Positions 35,332 through 44,765 of a stretch of DNA of 64,000 nt are shown piece by piece (position 1 is the stretch's first letter; each line of letters starts with the position of its first letter). Made by a program: the position numbers and the translations under genes. Source of the stretch: Bacilli bacterium (GTDB lineage: Bacteria > Bacillota_I > Bacilli_A > RF39 > UBA660); assembly GCA_030602345.1 (NCBI GenBank), contig JAUVZX010000003.1:1-64000 (forward strand), in the 5' to 3' direction. The notes beneath the pieces are model-generated. The model searched no databases and had not been told where the DNA came from. It worked only from the letters and a program-made list of their open reading frames with translations.

Positions 35332-35898
35332 TTAAAAATTATTTTTCATTAATTTTATTAATTTTTTAAATAGTCTAGTTCTATTTATAGCGGTATTATA
35401 GTATTTTAGGTTATGTTCTTTACATTGTAATATTAAATTTTTATTATAAGTAAATAAGTTTTTTGAGTATTCTAATAATTCTTTATCATTCAGATTGTAT
35501 GACCAATCAAATTTTTTATCATATTTTTTAAGGTGGTTAAAATAATCATAAGGAGTTGCTAAATCCAAAACAAATATGATGATTTCAAAGTTATCTTTAT
35601 ATTGAATAATATCATCTAAACAAAAATATGAACCTTCGAAAGTGAAAAATAATTTTTTTTCTTTTTTATCTATTCCATTTAATGACTTAATATAAGCTTT
35701 AAGAAAAGGTCTAAAATTTTTGACAGATTCGCCACTTCTGTCTTCATGATTTATGTTTAGTTGTGGAAGAGACTTTGAAAAAGCAGAAACTAAACTATCC
35801 AAGCAAACCAAATTATAATTCAATTCTTCTGTGATCATCCTGCCAAAAGTAGTTTTTCCACTCCTGCTGGAACCGAAAATTATAATATTATTTTTCAT
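35332..35898 (-). CDS. P-loop NTPase, nucleotide-kinase-like
   Basis: A 188-aa protein with Walker A 'FGSSRSGKTTFGR' (~8-20) and a kinase-like fold ('FEGSYFCLDDI' where a Walker B/DxD strand is expected). It resembles adenylate-kinase/shikimate-kinase-type small-molecule kinases that accompany accessory loci; the substrate is unknown. SD AAGGAAA. It belongs to a small accessory group with the Nudix and MazG-like genes. Confidence 0.7.
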   Translation of the reverse strand: MKNNIIIFGSSRSGKTTFGRMITEELNYNLVCLDSLVSAFSKSLPQLNINHEDRSGESVKNFRPFLKAYIKSLNGIDKKEKKLFFTFEGSYFCLDDIIQYKDNFEIIIFVLDLATPYDYFNHLKKYDKKFDWSYNLNDKELLEYSKNLFTYNKNLILQCKEHNLKYYNTAINRTRLFKKLIKLMKNNF

Positions 35899-36121
35899 TA
35901 TTTTTATATTTCCTTGTTTTGATTGCTTTTGTTGGATTAGACAATTCTCTAACCTTTAGATATGCTTGGAATAAATTTTTGTAAGCACAACGTTGTAAAA
36001 AAATCTTTTTATATTCTTGTTCCTGTTCCGCCGCCAATTTTAATAGATTATTACTTACTTTAATGAGACATTGTGGTCTAAAAAGAAATGGAGTATATAT
36101 AATTTGTTTTGTTAATTGACA
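35888..36121 (-). pseudogene. Open frame without a start, possible gene remnant
   Basis: On the minus strand 77 codons are open from a stop at 36122 to a TAA at 35888, but there is no ATG or GTG and no SD; only internal TTG codons exist. The conceptual product has a protein-like, basic-helical composition (for example 'LAAEQEQEYKKIFLQRCAYK' near the middle). It overlaps the start of the kinase gene. It may be the tail of a deleted gene or chance. The rest of this 265-nt gap holds only the promoter of the MazG-like gene. Confidence 0.25.
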
Positions 36122-36163
36122 TTATTTGTTACAAACTTGTATAATTGTTTTAAGGAGAAAATT

Positions 36164-36691
36164 ATGAATGAAATTTTTATAAAATATTTTGAAGAGTCTT
36201 TAAAGTTGAAAAAAAGATTTAAAATTACCGAAAAAAAAGATTGGCAGTCTCTTGATATAATGAATGAGTTATCAGTTCAAGTGGGTCATGTTTTAACGGT
36301 AGTAAATAATTCAACTTTACTTGAAAATGGAAGAAAAATAGATGATCTTGGAGATGAAGTTAGTGATATAATATTTCAACTAATATTATTATCACATTCT
36401 CTAGGTATTTCAGTAGAGTTCTTCAAAAAATTAAATATGACAGAGAACGACATTGATTCTTTTTTAATAGTTTTTGGACAATGTAATGAATGTCTATTGG
36501 AGACTAATGGACTTCGTTTTTCAAAACCAAGATTGGGTTTTGAAAATTCTGAAGATTTTATTGCTTTTAAAATAAATCAAATGTTTGAAATAATATTTAA
36601 TTTTTGCGATTTAAGAAAAATAAACATTGATGTGGAATATAATAAGATGCTTATTGATGCAAATAATTTTTTGGATAGGTATGCTAAATAA
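36164..36691 (+). CDS. MazG-like all-alpha NTP pyrophosphohydrolase homologue
   Basis: A 175-aa protein. Residues ~20-85 resemble a MazG-type four-helix unit ('NELSVQVGHVLTVVNN' then 'DLGDEVSDIIFQLILLSHSLGI', keeping the E-x2-D metal pair of the second helix). Residues ~95-170 look like a second, more divergent copy. Such enzymes hydrolyse non-canonical NTPs. The first E-x2-E pair is incomplete, so activity is uncertain. ATG 36164 was chosen because AAGGAG precedes it. Confidence 0.55.
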   Translation: MNEIFIKYFEESLKLKKRFKITEKKDWQSLDIMNELSVQVGHVLTVVNNSTLLENGRKIDDLGDEVSDIIFQLILLSHSLGISVEFFKKLNMTENDIDSFLIVFGQCNECLLETNGLRFSKPRLGFENSEDFIAFKINQMFEIIFNFCDLRKINIDVEYNKMLIDANNFLDRYAK

Positions 36692-36706
36692 TTTTAAGTC
36701 AAAAAT

Positions 36707-36730
36707 AAAAGATGGAATTAATCATCTTTT
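36707..36730. terminator. Probable bidirectional terminator
   Basis: AAAAGATG/CATCTTTT arms with an 8-nt loop between the convergent MazG-like gene and tmcAL. Confidence 0.55.
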
Positions 36731-37872
36731 ATTATGGGATTATTTTTATATTCATTGTTAATTAGGCTTTGTTTAGTTTCTTCATCAAAGATAGAAGCAT
36801 AGATCATTGTAGATCTTAGTTCTAGATTTAACATATCATTGTTTCTTTTGAATTTGCTTAAAATAGGTATTTCGATATCTTTTTTAATATTATTTAAATA
36901 TTGTTGTCCTCTTTTAGTAAAGCCTAATACTCTTATATATTCAATATGTTCATATTTTTTAGCTTCTTCTTTAGTAAAATTACATAAAATATGAGTAAGC
37001 ATTCTTCTTATTTTGTTATAAGTATATCTTTTTGTTTTGATTTTTTTGATTAAGTCATCCATAGAAATAGACTCTATAATACTATTTTTTATTCTAGATT
37101 CAATTCCTTCATCAACAGTATTATATTTATTTAAATTGTCTATGTCTGATAATATTTTATATTTTAATAAGTTAAAATAATTTTCATGAAAAGATAAATT
37201 ATTAAGGTTATCATATGTTATTTTAGGTACTTGATTTTTAACATCAATACTATCAAATAAAGCTTTTCGTATGCTAGAAGCACTTACAACATTGCTATCT
37301 AGTTCTAGTGAATGATAATTATTAGTTCTTTTAATTGTATGGGGTTTCATTTTAGAATTAGTGTTTATAATTTCTCTAATGTAAGTAATTCCCAAGATGT
37401 CGTTTGGAGTAGATATTTCTTCTTTAGAAATATTATTAATTGCTTTGGCTAGGGCAGAAGGATAACTTTCTCCATTGTTCATATGTTCTTTTACAATATT
37501 ATTATATTCATCATTATTAACTTGGATATTTGCCATTTTAATTAATTTTTTTAAGTCATTAGATTCGCTTCCAAATACTAAATCATCTACTTTCAAATGA
37601 TTTAATATTTCAATGGAACCTCTTGAAAATATGTCGGCAGATTGAGTGGCAAAGTAAAAAGGAAGTTCTATAACTAAATCGATTCCATATTCTAAAGCTA
37701 TTTTAGTTTTAGTCCATTTATCGATAACAGAACTTTCGCCTCTTTGGCAAAAATTGCCTACCATCACTGCAATTACAACACTATCTTTAAACATTTTTTT
37801 AGTTTCTAATAAATGATAAAGATGCCCATTGTGAAATGGATTGTATTCACAAATAATTCCTATTGCTTTCAT
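36718..37872 (-). CDS. tmcAL: tRNA(Met) cytidine acetate ligase
   Basis: A 384-aa protein (YlbM family). The nucleotidyltransferase motif 'EYNPFHNGHLYHL' (~9-21, HxGH type) and 'MVGNFCQRGESSVIDKWTKT' match TmcAL. It makes ac4C34 in elongator tRNA-Met from acetate and ATP. GGTGATGTT lies immediately before the ATG and an extended -10 (TGA-TATTAT, 37893-37888) is 6 nt upstream. It is divergent from the yceD-rpmF pair, keeping the ylbM-ylbN-rpmF neighbourhood of Bacillus. Confidence 0.93.
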   Translation of the reverse strand: MKAIGIICEYNPFHNGHLYHLLETKKMFKDSVVIAVMVGNFCQRGESSVIDKWTKTKIALEYGIDLVIELPFYFATQSADIFSRGSIEILNHLKVDDLVFGSESNDLKKLIKMANIQVNNDEYNNIVKEHMNNGESYPSALAKAINNISKEEISTPNDILGITYIREIINTNSKMKPHTIKRTNNYHSLELDSNVVSASSIRKALFDSIDVKNQVPKITYDNLNNLSFHENYFNLLKYKILSDIDNLNKYNTVDEGIESRIKNSIIESISMDDLIKKIKTKRYTYNKIRRMLTHILCNFTKEEAKKYEHIEYIRVLGFTKRGQQYLNNIKKDIEIPILSKFKRNNDMLNLELRSTMIYASIFDEETKQSLINNEYKNNPIIKDD

Positions 37873-37905
37873 AACATCACCATTACTATAATATCAAAAA
37901 ATTTA

Positions 37906-37934
37906 TTGATTTTCTATTCAAACTTATGTATAAT
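37906..37934 (+). promoter_or_regulatory. Promoter of yceD-rpmF
   Basis: TTGATT (37906-37911), 17-nt spacer, TATAAT (37929-37934), then GGTGAT before ATG 37952. Confidence 0.7.
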
Positions 37935-37951
37935 GTATTTGCTGGTGATTT

Positions 37952-38413
37952 ATGGAGTTAGATTTAACAAGATTAAATAATGGATTAGATAAAAAAATGA
38001 TATTCAACTTTGAAAAAGAATTCGAAAAAGAAGACTTACCCAAAGATATAATTGATATGTCAGTTTTAAAGATCGAAGGAACTATATTCAAAGATAACAT
38101 AAGAGGTTTTGTAATTAGAATGAATATAGAAGGTACAATGATATTGCCATGCGCAATCACATTAAAACCTGTTTCTTTCCCATTTAACATTGTTATTGAT
38201 GATGAAATTAGTAATTTGATCGAAAATGCTGAGAAAATTAATAATTCACTTGATATTTTTCCTATAGTATGGGAAAATGTATTAATGGAAATCCCTTTAA
38301 GAGTTGTTAGTGAAAATGCTGATAGCCAAACTTTAAATGGTGATGGATGGAAGCTAATTTTAGAGGAAGATAAAAAGAATTTAAAATTATCCCAGTTAAA
38401 AGATTTAATTTAA
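37952..38413 (+). CDS. yceD: DUF177 (YceD/YlbN) protein
   Basis: A 153-aa protein of the family almost always encoded just before rpmF and implicated in 23S rRNA accumulation. The middle segment 'GTMILPCAITLKPVSFPF' corresponds to the family's 'vegtl.l.C.R.L..f' core; the second conserved Cys is replaced. Its stop is 16 nt before rpmF, so they are co-transcribed. Confidence 0.85.
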   Translation: MELDLTRLNNGLDKKMIFNFEKEFEKEDLPKDIIDMSVLKIEGTIFKDNIRGFVIRMNIEGTMILPCAITLKPVSFPFNIVIDDEISNLIENAEKINNSLDIFPIVWENVLMEIPLRVVSENADSQTLNGDGWKLILEEDKKNLKLSQLKDLI

Positions 38414-38428
38414 GAAAGAGGTGTTAAG

Positions 38429-38617
38429 ATGGCAGTTCCATTTAGAAAAACAAGTAAAACTAGAAAAAGAATGCGTCGTACTCATTACAAAATAACTGCA
38501 AATTCTACAGTTGTTTGTCCAAAATGTGGTGCAGACTTTAGATCACACCGTGTATGTCCAAAATGTGGATATTATGACGGAAAACAAGTTATCGTAACAG
38601 AAAAAACAGCTGCATAA
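38429..38617 (+). CDS. rpmF: 50S ribosomal protein L32
   Basis: A 62-aa protein beginning [17 protein letters not shown], with two CPKCG-type pairs ([15 protein letters not shown]). All four zinc-binding cysteines are present, so it is the zinc-containing (C+) form; relevant because a zinc-uptake operon lies in the same window. SD AGAGGTG. Confidence 0.97.
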   Translation: MAVPFRKTSKTRKRMRRTHYKITANSTVVCPKCGADFRSHRVCPKCGYYDGKQVIVTEKTAA

Positions 38618-38655
38618 GTTGTTTTTTTTGTGCTATAATAATGGTAGGTGATAAT

Positions 38656-39024
38656 ATGAAAAAAGGATTTACTTTAGCGGAGTTATTGGGAGTTATAGTG
38701 TTAATTTCAATATTAGTAATTGTAGCAGTACCTTCAGTTATAAATCAAATAAGAAGAAATGTAGTGAAAGCAGATGAAGTAGTAATGGTTTTATTGGAAG
38801 AGGCTACTAATGAGTTTATGAGAAATAATGAGACTATATATCCATTTAATAATAATACGACTCATTGTATTGCCTTACAGCAATTGGCAGATGCAAATAA
38901 AATAAGTCCACCAATCATAAATCCTAGTACTAATGTTACAATACCTCTTAATTATTCGATGAGAGTAGAGATTGGTAACAAAGGAAATGCCGAAATAACG
39001 TATACACTTGTTGAAAATTGTTAA
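38656..39024 (+). CDS. Short pilin-like protein
   Basis: A 122-aa protein. Class III prepilin signal KKG followed by FTLAELLGVIVLISILVI, with Glu at +5, then a helical stalk and a small beta-rich head. Two Cys (~77 and the last residue) could form the C-terminal disulfide loop typical of type IV pilins. ATG 38656 follows GGTGATAAT; the extended -10 TGC-TATAAT (38631-38639) gives a leader of about 9 nt. It sits alone between rpmF and the pheS T-box; no assembly genes are near. Confidence 0.8.
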   Translation: MKKGFTLAELLGVIVLISILVIVAVPSVINQIRRNVVKADEVVMVLLEEATNEFMRNNETIYPFNNNTTHCIALQQLADANKISPPIINPSTNVTIPLNYSMRVEIGNKGNAEITYTLVENC

Positions 39025-39039
39025 TCATTGTGTTATAAT
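39011..39039 (+). promoter_or_regulatory. Promoter of the pheS T-box leader
   Basis: TTGAAA (39011-39016), 17-nt spacer, TATAAT (39034-39039). The -35 lies in the last codons of the pilin-like gene. Confidence 0.7.
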
Positions 39040-39045
39040 TTTTTT

Positions 39046-39228
39046 GTAAAAGACTGTGAAGAGAAATAATAACAAAGAAGTATTTTTAAGAAAGTTAGTG
39101 GTTGCTGAGAACTAATAAATACCTTTGCGAATTCACCTTGGAGTCGAAATCCGGTAACGCGTTATAGTTTAGAGTGAAATTAAGGTGGTACCACGTCATC
39201 ACGTCCTTATGAGGGCGTGATTTTTTTA
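39046..39228 (+). promoter_or_regulatory. T-box riboswitch, phenylalanine specifier TTC
   Basis: Stem I has AAGTTAGTGGTTGCTG. The specifier loop GCGAA-TTC-ACCTTGGAG has the Phe codon at 39132-39134. T-box AAGGTGGTACCACG is at 39182-39195. The terminator is ATCACGTCCT/AGGGCGTGAT (39198-39221) with seven T. Confidence 0.9.
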
Positions 39229-39240
39229 TAGGAGGAAAAA

Positions 39241-40287
39241 ATGCAAAATATCAAAGAAGAATTATTATTAAAATTAAAAGAAGTTAAGAATTTATCAGAT
39301 TTAAATGATGTAAGAGTTTTATTTTTAGGTAAAAAAGGTAAAATTCAAGAAAAGATGAGTTTAATGAGCACTTTAAGTAATGAAGAAAAAAAATCTTTTG
39401 GACAAGAAATAAACTTATTGAAAGAAGAAATTACTAATTTGATTGAAGAATTAAAATTTTCTTTGGAACAAAAAGAGCTGTCTGAAAAACTGAGTAAAGA
39501 TAAAATAGATATTAGTCTTCCTGGAACTAAGATTGTAAAAGGTTCTAAGCATCCTTTAAATAAAGTAATTGAAGAAGTAGAAGAACTATTTATTTCGATG
39601 GGCTATGATGTAGTAACAGGTCCTGAAATAGAAAAAGATTTATATAATTTTGAAAAATTAAATTTACCTAAAGATCATCCGGCAAGAGATGCTCAAGATA
39701 GTTTTTATTTGACAGAAGAATATTTACTTAGAACACAAACATCACCGGTTCAAGCAAGAACTATGGAAAATAATCTAGAAAAAGGACCAATTAGAATTAT
39801 TTGTCCTGGAAAAGTTTACCGTAGAGACAATGATGATGCTACTCATTCACATCAATTTCATCAAATTGAGGGTTTAGTGATAGATGAAAATATTTCTTTA
39901 GCACATCTAAAAGGAACTTTAGAAGTATTTGCTAAAAGAATGTTTGGTAATGAAAGAGAAATTAGATTTAGACCAAGTTTTTTTCCTTTTACAGAACCAA
40001 GCATCGAAGTAGATGTTTCGTGTTTTAAATGTAACTCTAAAGGATGTTCAATTTGTAAGAATACGGGTTGGATTGAAATATTGGGAGCTGGAATGGTTCA
40101 TCCAAATGTTTTATTAGCAGGAGGATATGATCCAAATAAATATAAAGGGTTTGCCTTTGGAATGGGTCCTGAAAGAATAGCAATGTTAAAATATGGGATA
40201 AGTGATATTAGACATTTTTATTCAAATGATATTAGATTTTTAAATGATTTTAATCGAATTGAAGGAGGTGTTGATAGTGAAGATTAG
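39241..40287 (+). CDS. pheS: Phenylalanyl-tRNA synthetase alpha subunit
   Basis: A 348-aa class II catalytic subunit. The N-terminal coiled coil covers ~1-90. Motif 2 is '[22 protein letters not shown]' and motif 3 '[18 protein letters not shown]'. Between motifs 2 and 3 lies a four-Cys cluster ([12 protein letters not shown]). It forms an alpha2beta2 enzyme with PheT. SD AGGAGG; its end overlaps the pheT start. Confidence 0.97.
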   Translation: MQNIKEELLLKLKEVKNLSDLNDVRVLFLGKKGKIQEKMSLMSTLSNEEKKSFGQEINLLKEEITNLIEELKFSLEQKELSEKLSKDKIDISLPGTKIVKGSKHPLNKVIEEVEELFISMGYDVVTGPEIEKDLYNFEKLNLPKDHPARDAQDSFYLTEEYLLRTQTSPVQARTMENNLEKGPIRIICPGKVYRRDNDDATHSHQFHQIEGLVIDENISLAHLKGTLEVFAKRMFGNEREIRFRPSFFPFTEPSIEVDVSCFKCNSKGCSICKNTGWIEILGAGMVHPNVLLAGGYDPNKYKGFAFGMGPERIAMLKYGISDIRHFYSNDIRFLNDFNRIEGGVDSED

Positions 40288-42640
40288 TAAAAACTTTTTA
40301 ATTGATTATATTGATATTAAAGACGTATCTTTCAAAGAAGTAGCAGCTAAAAGTTTAAAAGCAGGTAATGAATATGAATCAGTTTATAAACTAAGTGAAG
40401 CTAAAGGATTAGTAATTGGTGAAGTTAAGGAATGTATTAAACATCCTGATTCTACTAAATTAAGTATTTGCCAAGTTGACTATAATGAAGGTTTAACTCA
40501 AATAATATGTGGAGCTTCAAATGTTAAAAAAGGCCAAAAAGTTATAGTTGCTAAAGTCGGAGCAATATTACCGGGTAATTTTGAAATTAAAAAAGCTAAA
40601 TTAGCTAATGAAGAATCAAATGGTATGATTTGTTCTTTAGCAGAATTAGGCATTGAAAATAAATTCTTAACTGAAGAAGACAAAGAAGGAATTCACGTTC
40701 TTCCTAATGATGCCGAAATTGGAGAAGATCCAATTAAATATTTAAATTTAGATGATGAAGTAATTGATTTTGAATTGACTTCTAATCGTTCTGATTTAAT
40801 GAGTGTAATTGGTATGGCTTATGAAGTCGGAGCAATTTATGATAAAGAAGTTATTACAAAAGATATTTATCTGGAAGAATCAAAAGATATAACTAAAACT
40901 CATAAGTTATCATTAGAAACAGATAATTGTTCTTTATACATTGCTAAAATGGTTGAAAATGTCAAAGTAAAAGAAAGTCCAAATTTTATTAAAGCAAGAC
41001 TTATTGCATCAGGAATAAGACCAATCAATAATGTAGTCGATATTAGTAATTATGTCATGTTAGAATATGGTCAACCACTTCACTTCTTTGATGCTGATAA
41101 ATTAGGAAATGAAATAATAGTTAGAATGGCTAATGATAAAGAAGAGATAGTTACTTTAGACAATGAAAAAAGAATTTTGAGTAGTGAAGACATCGTTATT
41201 TGTAATAAAACAAAACCAATTGCTCTCGCGGGAGTTATGGGAGGTTTAGATACTGAAGTAACTAATGAAACGACTAATATTTTAATTGAAGGTGCAGTTT
41301 TTAATTCATCAAATATTAGAAAAACTTCTAAAAAAACTTTGAGAAGTGAATCTTCTAATCGTTTTGAAAAAGGAATTGATTCTAATTTAACAAAAATAGC
41401 AGTTAAAAGAGCTTGTGAACTATTAGTAAAATATGCTGAGGCTAAAGTAATTAAAAACGAATTATTTGCAGGTGAAATTACGCATTTTCCTAAAAAAATA
41501 AAAATTGAATTAAATGATATTAATAGTGTTTTAGGAATGAATTTGACTGAAAAAGAAGTGTCTGATGTATTTAAAAAATTAAAATTTGAAGTTAAAGAAA
41601 ATCAAGTAACCGTTCCTACAAGAAGATTAGATATAAATATTAAGGAAGATTTAATCGAAGAAGTTGGAAGAATATATGGTTATGATAATGTTGAAGGTAT
41701 TTTACCTAAAGTAACTATTAAAAGAGGTACATACTCTAAGAAAGCTAAATTGATTAAAGAAATAGAGAAAGAAATGATTAGCTATGGTTTTAATCAAGTT
41801 ATTACTTATTCTTTAGTTAATGACTTATTAATTAATAAATTTATTTTGAAATCAAAAGATAAAGCATCAGTTTTATCTCCAATGAGTGAAGATAGAAAAT
41901 ATATGAGACAAAGTATTATTCCAAGTTTAATTAATACTATGGAATATAATTTATCTCATAAAAATAATGATGTAGCTATTTTTGAAACAGGATCAGTTTA
42001 TTACAAAGAAAAAGATTCTTATTGCGAGGAATATCATTTAGCAGGTTTATTATACGGTAATTATTTAATCAACGAGTGGCAAAATAAACATATTAAAGCA
42101 GATTTTTATTTATTAAAAGGAATAATTGAATCATTATTAAATTATTTGGGTTTTAATAATCGTTATTCATTTGTAGACAAAGATTTAATTAGTGATTATC
42201 ATCCTTTAAAAAGTGCTTCTATACTAGTTGATAATATATTAGTTGGACACTTTGGACAAGTACATCCTACTATTTCAAAAAAAGAAGTATATGTGTTTGA
42301 GATTGATATCGAAAAATTATTAAGTATCAGAGTAAGAGGAATTAAATTTAAAGAAATTTCTAAATACCCTAAAGTTACTAAAGATTTATCATTTAGTGTT
42401 GATAAAGAAGTTTCTTCATCGGTTTTAACTAACGTAATTAAGAAAACAGGTGGTCGAAATTTAATTGACTTAAATATATTTGATGTTTATGAAGAATTTA
42501 AAGAAGGATTTAAGTCATTAACTTACTCATTAACCTTCCAAGATAGCAATAAAACAATGACTGATGAGGAAGTAATGCAAATAATTGATAAAATAGTTGA
42601 AAATGTTGAAAAAACAGGTGCAAAGTTGAGAACTAAGTAA
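40277..42640 (+). CDS. pheT: Phenylalanyl-tRNA synthetase beta subunit
   Basis: A 787-aa subunit. The N-terminal EMAP-type tRNA-binding domain (~40-150) precedes the B3/B4 editing domain (~200-380), B5 (~400-470), a catalytic-like core, and the C-terminal FDX-ACB domain (~695-787). The start is a GTG at 40277, chosen because GGAGGTG lies 6 nt upstream and the family begins 'M-ISKNFL.DY'; it overlaps the pheS stop by 11 nt. The frame is open further upstream, inside pheS. Confidence 0.95.
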   Translation: MKISKNFLIDYIDIKDVSFKEVAAKSLKAGNEYESVYKLSEAKGLVIGEVKECIKHPDSTKLSICQVDYNEGLTQIICGASNVKKGQKVIVAKVGAILPGNFEIKKAKLANEESNGMICSLAELGIENKFLTEEDKEGIHVLPNDAEIGEDPIKYLNLDDEVIDFELTSNRSDLMSVIGMAYEVGAIYDKEVITKDIYLEESKDITKTHKLSLETDNCSLYIAKMVENVKVKESPNFIKARLIASGIRPINNVVDISNYVMLEYGQPLHFFDADKLGNEIIVRMANDKEEIVTLDNEKRILSSEDIVICNKTKPIALAGVMGGLDTEVTNETTNILIEGAVFNSSNIRKTSKKTLRSESSNRFEKGIDSNLTKIAVKRACELLVKYAEAKVIKNELFAGEITHFPKKIKIELNDINSVLGMNLTEKEVSDVFKKLKFEVKENQVTVPTRRLDINIKEDLIEEVGRIYGYDNVEGILPKVTIKRGTYSKKAKLIKEIEKEMISYGFNQVITYSLVNDLLINKFILKSKDKASVLSPMSEDRKYMRQSIIPSLINTMEYNLSHKNNDVAIFETGSVYYKEKDSYCEEYHLAGLLYGNYLINEWQNKHIKADFYLLKGIIESLLNYLGFNNRYSFVDKDLISDYHPLKSASILVDNILVGHFGQVHPTISKKEVYVFEIDIEKLLSIRVRGIKFKEISKYPKVTKDLSFSVDKEVSSSVLTNVIKKTGGRNLIDLNIFDVYEEFKEGFKSLTYSLTFQDSNKTMTDEEVMQIIDKIVENVEKTGAKLRTK

Positions 42641-42669
42641 TATAATGATGCTAGAAGGAGAAAATAACT

Positions 42670-42987
42670 ATGTATTGTTCAGGTTGTGGTAATCAATTAT
42701 TACCAGAAGCAGAATTTTGTCCAAAATGTGGAACTTCAAAAAATAAAGTTAAAGAAGTTTCGAAAAAATCAAACGGAATGGGATATGCCATAGCAAGTTT
42801 ATTTGCATGGATACTACCTTTAGCAGGGTATCCAGTTTCGATAATAGGTATTGTTAAAGCCTCAAAGGCTTTACAAGAGGGCGATCCAAAAGCTAAAACA
42901 GCATTAGCTTTAAGTATTGTAGGGTTAGTTTTAACAACGATTAATTCAGCAATAGGCGCATATATGGGCGCTACTGGCCAGTTATAG
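42670..42987 (+). CDS. Zinc-ribbon membrane protein (105 aa)
   Basis: The N-terminal zinc ribbon (CSGCGNQ..FCPKCG, residues 3-20) is followed by two membrane segments (~40-60 and ~80-98), resembling DUF4190-type proteins. Role unknown. SD AGAAGGAG. The next gene begins with a paralogous ribbon, so the pair arose by duplication or domain sharing. Confidence 0.75.
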   Translation: MYCSGCGNQLLPEAEFCPKCGTSKNKVKEVSKKSNGMGYAIASLFAWILPLAGYPVSIIGIVKASKALQEGDPKAKTALALSIVGLVLTTINSAIGAYMGATGQL

Positions 42988-42995
42988 GAGGAAAT

Positions 42996-43259
42996 ATGTA
43001 TTGTACAAGTTGTGGTAATCAAATGATGCAAGGCGCAGAATTCTGCCCTTCATGTGGAGTAAAAACAAATAACAAAGAAGAAAAAGCTTTCAATGTTGAA
43101 GATAGAAATAGTTTTGGATTTAATATTCTAAGTTTCTTTATACCTATTGTAGGATTAATTTTATATTTTGTTTTTAAAGAAAAAACACCAATTAAAGCAA
43201 AAGGTGTTCTTACTTGGGGTATCATAGGGTTTGTTGTAAACTTAATACTTTTAATATAA
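42996..43259 (+). CDS. Zinc-ribbon membrane protein (87 aa)
   Basis: The N-terminal ribbon (CTSCGNQ..FCPSCG) closely matches that of the preceding gene. Two membrane segments follow (~44-60 and ~70-87). It starts 8 nt after the previous stop (SD AGGAGG), so both belong to one unit, probably with pheST, and end at a terminator. Function unknown. Confidence 0.75.
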   Translation: MYCTSCGNQMMQGAEFCPSCGVKTNNKEEKAFNVEDRNSFGFNILSFFIPIVGLILYFVFKEKTPIKAKGVLTWGIIGFVVNLILLI

Positions 43260-43280
43260 GAAGACGTAAGTCTTCTTTTT
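43258..43280 (+). terminator. Terminator after zinc-ribbon pair
   Basis: AAGAAGAC/GTCTTCTT stem, loop GTAA, then a T run. Confidence 0.85.
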
Positions 43281-43329
43281 GATTGTAAAAATAAAGGAAA
43301 AATAGTAAAATATATATGGGGATGGTAAT

Positions 43330-43950
43330 ATGTTTACAGAAGCAGCCGTAGAAATTTTAATAAATAACTGGCCAATGCTTTTTATTTTCTTAACAATTAT
43401 AATTTCGCTTAGATTAGCTTATCTATATGTTAATAAAATAAAATTTGTTTTATATAAAGAATTATTGTCTTTAGGCTTTGTTGTGTATATATTATCACTT
43501 TTTTATGCTGTAACATTTCAAGATGTAAGTTGGTCTACTTCAAATTTTATTCCCTTTAGAGAAATGTTTAGGTATGAAGTGTTTACTCCTAAGTTCTTTA
43601 AAAATGTTTTAGGAAACGTTATAGTATTTATTCCATATGGATTTTATGTCGGATATATTTTAAAGAAAAGTAAATTTAAATTAATTTTTTTATTATCTTT
43701 AGTAACATCATTAGCAATTGAATTTACTCAATTGATGATTGGAAGAGTATTGGATATAGACGACATTATTTTAAATGTAGTTGGAGGTTTATTGGGTTAC
43801 TTAATTTATAAGTTACTTGATAAAGTAAAAAATAAATTACCTAAAATAATTAATAATCAGTATGTATATAATTTTATTATTCTCTTATTTTTAATAATTA
43901 TTATATGGTATTTAGTATTTCATATAACTAAAGGAGTATCTTATGTATAA
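43330..43950 (+). CDS. VanZ family membrane protein
   Basis: A 206-aa protein with about five membrane segments. The family signature is clear: 'NFIPFREMF', 'NVLGNVIVFIPYGFYVGYIL', 'IEFTQLMIGRVLDIDDIILNVVGGLLGY'. VanZ-like proteins are linked to low-level glycopeptide resistance in some bacteria, but most are of unknown role. The end overlaps ybeY by 8 nt. Confidence 0.88.
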   Translation: MFTEAAVEILINNWPMLFIFLTIIISLRLAYLYVNKIKFVLYKELLSLGFVVYILSLFYAVTFQDVSWSTSNFIPFREMFRYEVFTPKFFKNVLGNVIVFIPYGFYVGYILKKSKFKLIFLLSLVTSLAIEFTQLMIGRVLDIDDIILNVVGGLLGYLIYKLLDKVKNKLPKIINNQYVYNFIILLFLIIIIWYLVFHITKGVSYV

Positions 43951-44389
43951 TATAGGTATATTCAATAAAACAAATGAGAAAATAGAAGATATAGATTTAG
44001 TTAATGAAATAGCAATTCATTTATTGAAAGAAGAGAGACAAGAGGGTATTGAGTTAAATATTATATTTGTCGACAATAAAGAAATAAGAGAAATAAACAA
44101 GGCGTATCGCAATAAAGATTATGAAACGGACGTTATTTCATTTGCTCTTGAAGATGATGACACATTTATTAAGTTAGACTATAGGATATTGGGAGATATT
44201 TATATATCTTTAGATAAGGTTAAAGAACAAAGTCAAGAATATGGACATTCTTTTAGAAGGGAACTTTTGTTTTTAGTAGTACATGGACTTTTACATTTAT
44301 TAGGTTATGATCATATGAATGAAGAAGAAGAAAAAATAATGTTTGCTAAACAAGAAAAGATATTAGATAGTTATGGGATCAAAAGGTAA
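43943..44389 (+). CDS. ybeY: Endoribonuclease YbeY
   Basis: A 148-aa metal-dependent RNase for 16S rRNA 3' maturation and ribosome quality control. The zinc motif HGLLHLLGYDH (~112-122) is intact. It is part of the conserved ybeY-dgkA-cdd-era cluster and overlaps both neighbours. Confidence 0.95.
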   Translation: MYNIGIFNKTNEKIEDIDLVNEIAIHLLKEERQEGIELNIIFVDNKEIREINKAYRNKDYETDVISFALEDDDTFIKLDYRILGDIYISLDKVKEQSQEYGHSFRRELLFLVVHGLLHLLGYDHMNEEEEKIMFAKQEKILDSYGIKR

Positions 44390-44756
44390 AAAATTAGGTT
44401 TTGACAGATTTTTAAATAGTTTTAGATATTCATTTGCAGGATTAAAGCATGCATATAAAAATGAACAAAGTTTATTAATTCATTTTATGATATCGATTGT
44501 AGTCATTTTAATGGGACTATATTTTAAAATCACAAATATTGAATGGATATTCGTCTTTTTAATGATTGCTTTAGTTATGGCAGCAGAATTATTAAATACT
44601 GCAATCGAAAATGTGGTAGACTTAGTTACTAGTGATTTTCATCCAATGGCAAAAATAGCTAAAGATACAGCATCGGCAGCAGTATTAATTTATTCGATGA
44701 TTGCTCTTGTAACAGGATTAATAGTATTTCTACCTTATATACTTAAATTATTTTAG
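44373..44756 (+). CDS. dgkA: Diacylglycerol/undecaprenol kinase
   Basis: A 127-aa DgkA-family membrane kinase with three membrane helices. The catalytic-region motif 'AAELLNTAIENVVDLVT' (~68-84) is present. In Gram-positives the enzyme phosphorylates undecaprenol for cell-wall synthesis. It overlaps ybeY by 17 nt. Confidence 0.92.
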   Translation: MGSKGKKLGFDRFLNSFRYSFAGLKHAYKNEQSLLIHFMISIVVILMGLYFKITNIEWIFVFLMIALVMAAELLNTAIENVVDLVTSDFHPMAKIAKDTASAAVLIYSMIALVTGLIVFLPYILKLF

Positions 44757-44765
44757 GAGGATTAG

